The notes beneath the pieces were generated by a model that saw only the letters and a list, made by a program, of their open reading frames with translations, ran no database searches and was not told the DNA's origin. Below, piece by piece: positions 29,172-33,961 of a stretch of 33,961 nucleotides of DNA; the first letter of the stretch is position 1; every line of letters starts with the position of its first letter. The DNA is from Rhodocyclaceae bacterium. GTDB taxonomy: Bacteria; Pseudomonadota; Gammaproteobacteria; Burkholderiales; Rhodocyclaceae. Position numbers and translations under genes: made by a program. The stretch is from positions 1 to 33,961 of the forward strand of contig JAOAHQ010000070.1 in NCBI GenBank assembly GCA_026415155.1. Direction: 5' to 3'.

Positions 29172-29786
29172 ATGGAAATCGCCGACACGCTGAAAAAGGT
29201 CTTGCAGGAATGGCTTGCGCCCGAACTCGAGAAGCTGCATCTCGAGCTGGCTAGGCAAAGCGGTCAGATCGACGGCATCGTCAAGCGCCTCGACGACATC
29301 AATCTCCATCTGGCCGATCAAAGCCGCCGCATCGATGAAGTCGGCAAGCGCATCGATGAGACAAACAAACGCATCGATGAAACGAACAAGCGCATCGATG
29401 AGACAAACAAGCGCATCGATGAAACGAACAATCGTGTCGATGAAATAAACAAACGCATCGACGAGACGAACAAGCGCATCGAGACGGTCTATCTAGAGCT
29501 CGGACGGCGCATCGACGAGACGAACAAACGTATCGAGACGGTCTATCTAGAGCTCGAACGACGCATCGATGAAGTGCGCGATCGCGCTGACGCACATCAT
29601 GCCGATGCCCTGCTGCGCATCGACCGTCTAGCAAGCGACATGCAGCTCCGTTTCGACCAGCTCAATGCCCGCCTCGACCGCTTCGAGGACGTCTTCGTGC
29701 GACGCAATGAACACGAGCATCTGATCGAGCGCATTGCAGAACTCGACCGACGCTTGAGCGCCGTCGAAGAGCGCCTGGCGGCCTAG
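29172..29786 (+). CDS. Coiled-coil protein made of heptad repeats
   Basis: The 204-aa product has no signal peptide and no membrane helix. It looks like one long coiled coil. Residues 59-100 are six near-perfect copies of the heptad KRIDETN. Residues 101-136 are two copies of an 18-residue unit starting KRIETVYLEL and ending in RRIDE. Outside this, the N-terminus (MEIADTLKKVLQEWLAPELEKLHLEL) and C-terminus (LNARLDRFEDVFVRRNEHEHLIERI) are less repetitive but still heptad-like. I do not recognise a function. It has its own leader with GGAG 7-10 nt before the ATG. The repeats use AAA, ACA and ATA codons more than neighbouring genes. Confidence 0.8.
   Translation: MEIADTLKKVLQEWLAPELEKLHLELARQSGQIDGIVKRLDDINLHLADQSRRIDEVGKRIDETNKRIDETNKRIDETNKRIDETNNRVDEINKRIDETNKRIETVYLELGRRIDETNKRIETVYLELERRIDEVRDRADAHHADALLRIDRLASDMQLRFDQLNARLDRFEDVFVRRNEHEHLIERIAELDRRLSAVEERLAA
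29346..29471 (+). repeat. Six tandem 21-bp units inside the coiled-coil gene
   Basis: Six in-frame units encode KRIDETN-type heptads. Units 1+2 (29346-29387) and 3+4 (29388-29429) form a 42-bp higher-order repeat that differs at one base (29369). Unit 5 is the most diverged (NRVDEIN). Slippage would change length by seven residues without breaking the frame. Confidence 0.9.
29472..29579 (+). repeat. Two 54-bp repeats after the heptad array
   Basis: Positions 29472-29525 and 29526-29579 encode almost the same 18 residues (KRIETVYLEL then G/E, RRIDE). They differ at few bases, mostly silent. The CTAG in each copy is otherwise rare in this region. Confidence 0.8.
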
Positions 29787-29790
29787 CCCC

Positions 29791-30111
29791 TCAGCTCGTG
29801 GGCTTCATCAGGTCGCCCAGCTTTTGCTGCAGCTCGCCAGACTGATACATCTCGAGCAGGATGTCCGACCCGCCGATGAGCTCGCCGCGGATGTAGCAGA
29901 CCGGCACGGTCGGCCAGTCGGCGTATTCGCGCAACTCGGGCACCGTATTGGGCTCGGCGAGCACATTGACATCAAAGAAATCGACGCCGCAGGCCTTCAA
30001 AACCTGTGCGGCGCGGCCGGAAAAGCCGCAGGTCGGAAAGTGCTTGGTGCCCTTCATGAAGAGCACGACGGGATGTTCCGAGACGATCTGGTGGATTTTT
30101 TCCTTGTTCAT
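29791..30111 (-). CDS. grxD: Monothiol glutaredoxin GrxD
   Basis: GrxD binds and transfers iron-sulfur clusters with glutathione. From the ATG at 30109-30111 (AAGGGG 7 nt upstream) it is 106 aa. The monothiol site CGFS is at residues 28-31 in FPTCGFSGRAAQVL, followed by WPTVPVCYIRGELIGGSDI, which carries the cis-Pro and glutathione-binding Gly-Gly. An ATG five codons earlier would put the ribosome binding site inside the gene. It is the last gene of the hemA-prfA-prmC-grxD set, an arrangement known from other betaproteobacteria. Confidence 0.96.
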   Translation of the reverse strand: MNKEKIHQIVSEHPVVLFMKGTKHFPTCGFSGRAAQVLKACGVDFFDVNVLAEPNTVPELREYADWPTVPVCYIRGELIGGSDILLEMYQSGELQQKLGDLMKPTS

Positions 30112-30137
30112 GGCGATCCCCTTCAAAGTTGAACGAA

Positions 30138-30959
30138 TCAGTCGGGAATTCTACCACCGCCGACGCGCTCGATGCCGGCCAGGTCGCGATGCCGTTCGAG
30201 CGCGCAAAACCCCGCCGCCGCCAAACACTCTTCGACGGCCGCGGCCTGATCCCAGCCGTGCTCGAGGAAGAGCCAGCCGCCGGCAGCAAGCCATGCCGGC
30301 GCCGCTTTGATGATGCGGCGGATTGACGTAAGGCCATCGGCTCCGTCGGTGAGCGCCACTTTCGGCTCGAAGCGCAAATCGCCTTGCGTCAAATGCGGGT
30401 CGCCCGCCGCGACATAGGGCGGATTGGCGACGATGAGGTCGAAGCGCTGCGGCGGCAGCGCGGCAAACCAATCACTCTCGATGAAATCGACCGCCGCGCC
30501 GAGCTGTCTGGCATTCTTGCGCGCCACTTCGAGGGCGGCGGGAGAGGCGTCGACGGCGGTGACGTGTGCCGCGGGCAATTCGAGCGCGAGCGTAATGGCT
30601 AGGCAGCCGCTGCCGGTGCCCAAATCGAGGATGCTGGCCGTCGGGTGAGCGCCGACTTTGGCAAGCGCGAGCTCCACGAGCAGCTCCGTCTCCGGCCGCG
30701 GAATCAACACGTCCGGCGTGACGAGAAACGAGCGCCCGTAAAACTCGCGCTCGCCGACGAGATAGGCGATCGGCTCCCCCGCCGCGCGCCGCTCGATGAG
30801 CGCCCCAAAGCGCGCCGCGGCAGCGGGCTCGAGTTCCTCCTCGCGGTGCGCTTCGAGCCAGGCGGTAGGCTGGCCAAGCACGTGAGAGAGCAAGAGGCGC
30901 GCCTCGGACGCCGGAATCTGCGCGCGCGCTTGGGAAAGCAGCGCGGCGATCGCCGTCAT
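30138..30959 (-). CDS. prmC: Release factor glutamine methyltransferase PrmC
   Basis: PrmC methylates the glutamine of the GGQ motif in release factors RF1 and RF2, using SAM. The 273 aa have the N-terminal helical RF-binding domain, then [15 protein letters not shown] and [12 protein letters not shown]. The SAM loop is [12 protein letters not shown] (112-123), and the catalytic NPPY is at 179-182 in [10 protein letters not shown]. Its ATG overlaps the prfA stop (ATGA), so enzyme and substrate are made together. Confidence 0.96.
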   Translation of the reverse strand: MTAIAALLSQARAQIPASEARLLLSHVLGQPTAWLEAHREEELEPAAAARFGALIERRAAGEPIAYLVGEREFYGRSFLVTPDVLIPRPETELLVELALAKVGAHPTASILDLGTGSGCLAITLALELPAAHVTAVDASPAALEVARKNARQLGAAVDFIESDWFAALPPQRFDLIVANPPYVAAGDPHLTQGDLRFEPKVALTDGADGLTSIRRIIKAAPAWLAAGGWLFLEHGWDQAAAVEECLAAAGFCALERHRDLAGIERVGGGRIPD

Positions 30960-32044
30960 GATTCGCTTGCGAGCGCGGCGAGCCGTTCGGTCTGATGCTC
31001 GGCCTGCAAGGCGCCGATGAGCTCGTCGAGGTCGCCGTCCATGACCGCGTCGAGCTTATAGAGCGTCAGGTTGATGCGATGGTCGGTGACGCGCCCCTGC
31101 GGAAAGTTGTAGGTGCGGATGCGCTCCGAGCGGTCGCCGCTGCCGATCAGCGATTTGCGCGTCGTGGCGATCTGCTGCTGCTTTTCGCGCTCCTGCATGT
31201 CCTTCAGGCGCGCCGCGAGCACGGCGAGCGCCTGGGCCTTGTTGCGATGCTGCGAACGGTCGTCCTGGCATTCGACAACGAGGCCGGTCGGCAGGTGGGT
31301 CACGCGCACCGCCGAGTCGGTTTTGTTGATGTGCTGTCCGCCGGCGCCGGAGGCGCGGAAAGTGTCGATCTTGAGATCGGCCGGATTGAGGTCGATCTCG
31401 GCCAGCTCACCCGCCTCGGGCAGCACGGCCACCGTGCAGGCCGAGGTATGGATGCGGCCCTGCGCCTCGGTCTCCGGCACGCGCTGCACGCGGTGCCCGC
31501 CCGATTCGAACTTGAGCTTCCCGAAGACCCCCTCGCCCTCGATGCGGGCGATGATCTCGCGAAAGCCGCCGAGATCGGACTCATTCTTCGACACGACCTC
31601 GACGCGCCAGCCTTGGCGTTCGGCAAAGCGCGCATACATCCGAAACAGATCGGCCGCGAAAAGCGCCGATTCTTCTCCGCCGGTGCCGGCGCGGATTTCG
31701 AGGAAGACGTTCTTCTCGTCGTCCGGGTCTTTGGGCAGGAGGGCGCGTTGTAGTTCCAGCTCGAGCTCGGCCAGTTTCTGCTGGGCGGCCTGGGCTTCCT
31801 CGCGTGCGAATGCGGCGAGTTCCGCCTCGGCTTCCATCGCGCGGGCGGCGGCCAAATCGTTTTCGGCCTGGCAGTAGGCCGTAAAGAGCGCCACGGTCTC
31901 GCCGATCTCGGCGCGCTCTTTGCTTAAGCGGCGGAAGTTTTCGAGGTCGCGCACCGCCTCGGCGCTGCCTAGCAGGGCATCGAGTTCGGCAAGCCGGTCG
32001 ACGAGCCGCGTCAAGCGCTGGCGCTGGGAGGGAAGCATCGTCAT
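30956..32044 (-). CDS. prfA: Peptide chain release factor 1 (RF1)
   Basis: RF1 reads UAA and UAG in the ribosomal A site and triggers peptide release. The 362 aa show a coiled N-terminal domain, the stop-codon recognition motif PET at 190-192 inside [19 protein letters not shown] (the PxT tripeptide typical of RF1) and the catalytic GGQ at 235-237 in [18 protein letters not shown]2 has SPF instead of PxT, so RF1 is clear. The ATG overlaps the hemA TAA by 1 nt. A second ATG two codons later is possible. Confidence 0.97.
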   Translation of the reverse strand: MTMLPSQRQRLTRLVDRLAELDALLGSAEAVRDLENFRRLSKERAEIGETVALFTAYCQAENDLAAARAMEAEAELAAFAREEAQAAQQKLAELELELQRALLPKDPDDEKNVFLEIRAGTGGEESALFAADLFRMYARFAERQGWRVEVVSKNESDLGGFREIIARIEGEGVFGKLKFESGGHRVQRVPETEAQGRIHTSACTVAVLPEAGELAEIDLNPADLKIDTFRASGAGGQHINKTDSAVRVTHLPTGLVVECQDDRSQHRNKAQALAVLAARLKDMQEREKQQQIATTRKSLIGSGDRSERIRTYNFPQGRVTDHRINLTLYKLDAVMDGDLDELIGALQAEHQTERLAALASES

Positions 32045-33297
32045 TATTTTTCGGGATGCAGATGCCAGATGCGCGCGATCAGCGCGGCCACCTCGTGGCG
32101 CTCAGGACCTTCGGCGAGGTTGAGCGCCTGGGTCGGCGGGTGCAAGAGCTTGTTGGTGAGCCCCTTCGATAGCGCTTCGAGCACCTCTTTGGGGTCGACG
32201 CCCCGCTGCAGCATCTTGAGCGCATGTTCGAGCTCGTGCCGCCGTGCGCGCTCGCCGGCATCGCGCAAGGCGCGGATCGTCGGCACCGTCTCGCGCGCTT
32301 CGAGCCAGTGCAGGAAATCGTCGACGCGGTGCGCGATGATCGCCTCGGCCTCGACGATGGCGGCCTGGCGCGATTCTTGGCCCGATTCGACGATCTGGGC
32401 GAGATCGTCGAGCGTGTAGAGGAAGACGTCGTCGAGCCGGCCCACCTCGGCCTCGATGTCGCGTGGCACGGCGAGATCCACCATCACCATCGGGCGGTGC
32501 TTGCGCGCCTTCAAGGCCCGCTCGACCATGCCGAGCCCGATGATCGGCAAGGTGCTCGCCGTGCAGGAGACGACGATGTCGTACTCGGCCAGTTTCGTGC
32601 TCACCTCATCGAGCCGCAGCACGTCGCCGCCAAAGCGCTCGGCGATCGGCCGCGCCCGCTCGGGCGTGCGGTTGGCGATCGACAGGCGCTTCGGCCGCTG
32701 GCCAGCAAAGTGCGCCGCGGCAAGCTCGATCATCTCGCCGGCGCCGATGAAGAGCACCTGCTGGTCGGCAAGCCGCTCGAAGATGCGCTCTGCAAGATGC
32801 ACCGCGGCGGCGGCGAGCGAGACGATGTTGGCGCCGATCGCGGTGGTCGAGCGCACTTCCTTGGCCACTGCGAAGGTGCGCTGAAAAAGCTTGTTGAGCA
32901 GCGTGCCGAGCGTGCCGGCCTCTTGGGCGATGCGCGCCGCCTGCTTCATTTGCCCCAGAATCTGCGGTTCGCCGAGCACCATCGAATCGAGCCCCGAGGC
33001 GACGCGAAACATGTGGCGCACGGCATCCCTATGCGGGTGGCGGTAGAGATAGGGCTCGATCTTGCGCACCGGCAGCGCATGGTATTCGGCGAGCCAATCG
33101 GCGGCCGCCTGTGGCTCGTCGGTCGTGCAATAGAGCTCGGTGCGGTTGCAGGTCGAGAGAATCGCTGCTTCCTCCACCGGCTGGCGGCGCAATAGATCAT
33201 GCAGCGCCGTGACGAGCCGCGCCGGATCGAAGGCCACCTGCGCGCGGATGTCGAGCGGCGCGGTGTGATGATTGATGCCGAGAGCGTAAACCTGCAC
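32044..33297 (-). CDS. hemA: Glutamyl-tRNA reductase HemA
   Basis: HemA reduces glutamyl-tRNA to glutamate-1-semialdehyde, the first committed step of heme synthesis by the C5 route. The 417 aa begin (M)[20 protein letters not shown]. The catalytic Cys50 is in STCNRTELY, followed by [17 protein letters not shown], the NADPH loop [14 protein letters not shown] and the PRDIEAEV region. The start codon is GTG (33295-33297). I see no better ATG upstream. prfA follows in a 1-nt overlap. Confidence 0.96.
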   Translation of the reverse strand: MQVYALGINHHTAPLDIRAQVAFDPARLVTALHDLLRRQPVEEAAILSTCNRTELYCTTDEPQAAADWLAEYHALPVRKIEPYLYRHPHRDAVRHMFRVASGLDSMVLGEPQILGQMKQAARIAQEAGTLGTLLNKLFQRTFAVAKEVRSTTAIGANIVSLAAAAVHLAERIFERLADQQVLFIGAGEMIELAAAHFAGQRPKRLSIANRTPERARPIAERFGGDVLRLDEVSTKLAEYDIVVSCTASTLPIIGLGMVERALKARKHRPMVMVDLAVPRDIEAEVGRLDDVFLYTLDDLAQIVESGQESRQAAIVEAEAIIAHRVDDFLHWLEARETVPTIRALRDAGERARRHELEHALKMLQRGVDPKEVLEALSKGLTNKLLHPPTQALNLAEGPERHEVAALIARIWHLHPEK

Positions 33298-33329
33298 GTA
33301 AGTTCGAGTTTCCGGAAAGCGGGCGCGTA

Positions 33330-33358
33330 ATTAGAAACGATTTGACCGGCACAGGCAA
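33330..33358 (-). promoter_or_regulatory. Sigma70-like promoter of hemA
   Basis: TTGCCT (33358-33353, 4 of 6) and TCTAAT (33335-33330, 5 of 6) are exactly 17 bp apart. They would start a transcript about 25-30 nt before the hemA GTG. The 107-bp gap between hemA and the divergent HicA-like gene holds nothing else I can name with confidence. Confidence 0.55.
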
Positions 33359-33404
33359 CCCAGCGGACGGCTATCATTGCCCACAAATCCACGCGGAGCC
33401 TTCC

Positions 33405-33677
33405 ATGAGTCACAAGCACGCCCATCTGCTGGCCGCGATCTTCAGCGATCCGCCCAGCGGCAACATCCACTGGCGAGAAGTCGAATCCCTGCTCCACCAC
33501 TTGGGCGCGGCAATCGAGACCGGCCATGGCGCGCGTTTTCGCATCGTCTTGAATGGCTTCGAGTTCTATCTCCACCACCCGCACAACAGCTCTACCTGTT
33601 CGAAGCAGGACATCAAGCAGCTCCGGGAGCACCTCGCGCGCGCCGGCGTGACGCTGTCGAGCTACGAGAAAAAATGA
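33405..33677 (+). CDS. HicA-like protein (mRNA interferase family), no HicB seen
   Basis: The 90-aa product matches the HicA/YcfA fold: LLAAIFSDPPSGNIHWREVESLL, LHHLGAAIETGHGARFRIVLNG, then FYLHHPHNSSTCSKQDIKQLREHLARAG. Classical HicA toxins are about 60 aa with a Gly-Ser-His core (GSHxxY). Here the corresponding place reads GHGARF, still with a His, and the protein is longer. This longer form is often found without a partner, so toxicity should not be assumed. GGAG lies 6 nt before the ATG. No HicB-like gene follows: the next 150 bp lead into an IS30-type transposase gene on the other strand. Confidence 0.8.
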   Translation: MSHKHAHLLAAIFSDPPSGNIHWREVESLLHHLGAAIETGHGARFRIVLNGFEFYLHHPHNSSTCSKQDIKQLREHLARAGVTLSSYEKK

Positions 33678-33783
33678 GCGCCTTGGGCGCCGTCCCGCCC
33701 GCGCCGACTTGCATGCCCTCACGATATTGCATTGGCGTGACAGGATCGGGTAAAACATATGCCAATCGCTATATTCAGGGAGG

Positions 33784-33799
33784 CCCGCAAAGCTGCGGG
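33784..33799. terminator. Hairpin between the HicA-like gene and the transposase
   Basis: CCCGCA and TGCGGG pair across AAGC. It lies 31 bp beyond the transposase stop on its strand and about 107 bp after the HicA-like gene. It has no T-tract on either side. It may belong to the insertion sequence end or to the chromosome. Confidence 0.3.
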
Positions 33800-33830
33800 A
33801 GCCATGAGTCTCGAACAAGACCGGGCGGTT

Positions 33831-33961
33831 TCAAGGTCGAAGTGCAACGAATTGACGAAAGTGTTGTTCGAAGTTGAAGGCCTCGGGCATGAAGAGTTCG
33901 GCAGGGCAAAGCCAGTTGAGGCTCTTGCGGGGTCGGGTATTGAGCTTCCAGGCGATGGCAT
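33831..33961 (-). mobile_element. IS30-family transposase, C-terminal end (cut by window edge)
   Basis: On the minus strand the last 43 codons read AIAWKLNTRPRKSLNWLCPA, then ELFMPEAFNFEQHFRQFVAL and RP before a TGA. The N-TRPRK-L-W---AE-F pattern is the typical end of the DDE domain of IS30-type transposases. Only this end lies in the window. The inverted repeat and target duplication could not be identified. The element end must lie between the HicA-like gene (33677) and about 33830. A short unassigned frame starts at 33760 and may be interrupted by it. Confidence 0.75.

Noticed and set aside
29346-29579. Direct repeats that could suggest a CRISPR array
   Set aside because: The units have no spacers, are 21 or 54 bp, and stay in frame within one coding sequence.
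33725-33775. A frame reading IGVTGSGKTY, like the UvrB Walker A loop
   Set aside because: Only about ten residues match. The UvrB sequence before and after is absent, and the stretch falls between the HicA-like gene and an IS end, so I treat it as chance.

Overview
The window is about 34 kb of high-G+C chromosome from a betaproteobacterium, most likely a Rhodocyclales/Nitrosomonadales-type organism. This placement rests on protein motifs and gene order (complete dcw cluster, rsmI/yraN/gmhA/BON locus, MFS-ssb pair, algZ-algR divergent from argH, hemA-prfA-prmC-grxD). No database search was possible. Nearly all of it is ordinary core genome. The only clear mobile DNA is the 3' end of an IS30-type transposase gene at the right edge.

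Region 1 (1-16.7 kb, minus strand) is the division and cell wall cluster. In transcription order it reads mraZ, rsmH, ftsL, ftsI, murE, murF, mraY, murD, ftsW, murG, murC, murB, ddl, ftsQ, ftsA, ftsZ (ftsZ cut by the window edge). Almost every junction is a 1-11 bp overlap, so it looks like one translationally coupled operon. A sigma70-like promoter with TGGG boxes about every 10 bp lies in front of mraZ, which is the known layout of an MraZ-autoregulated operon. The one broken junction is murG/murC. There a 122-bp segment carries a second, diverged copy of the murC start, a 41-codon mini-ORF coupled at both ends, two perfect hairpins, and a 14-bp stem whose loop holds the murC ribosome binding site and start codon. 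This is the most unusual structure in the window.

Region 2 (16.7-19.6 kb, minus) holds rsmI, pyrC, a small lipoprotein gene and rnpB (RNase P RNA). Region 3 (19.5-22.0 kb, plus) holds yraN, a secreted HIRAN-domain protein, gmhA/diaA, a two-BON-domain lipoprotein (DolP-like) and a stand-alone heptose-phosphate adenylyltransferase. The theme is envelope and LPS maintenance. Region 4 (22.0-25.6 kb, minus) holds ssb, an MFS transporter, and an AlgR/AlgZ-like two-component pair.

Region 5 (25.6-29.8 kb, plus) is an overlapping set: argH, a Ser/Thr kinase fused to a cyclic-nucleotide-binding domain, and a short fructosamine-kinase-like protein. It is followed by a separate coiled-coil gene built from 21-bp repeats. 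Region 6 (29.8-33.3 kb, minus) is hemA, prfA, prmC, grxD. At 33.4 kb a HicA-like gene without a visible HicB partner is divergent from hemA, and the IS30-type transposase end follows.
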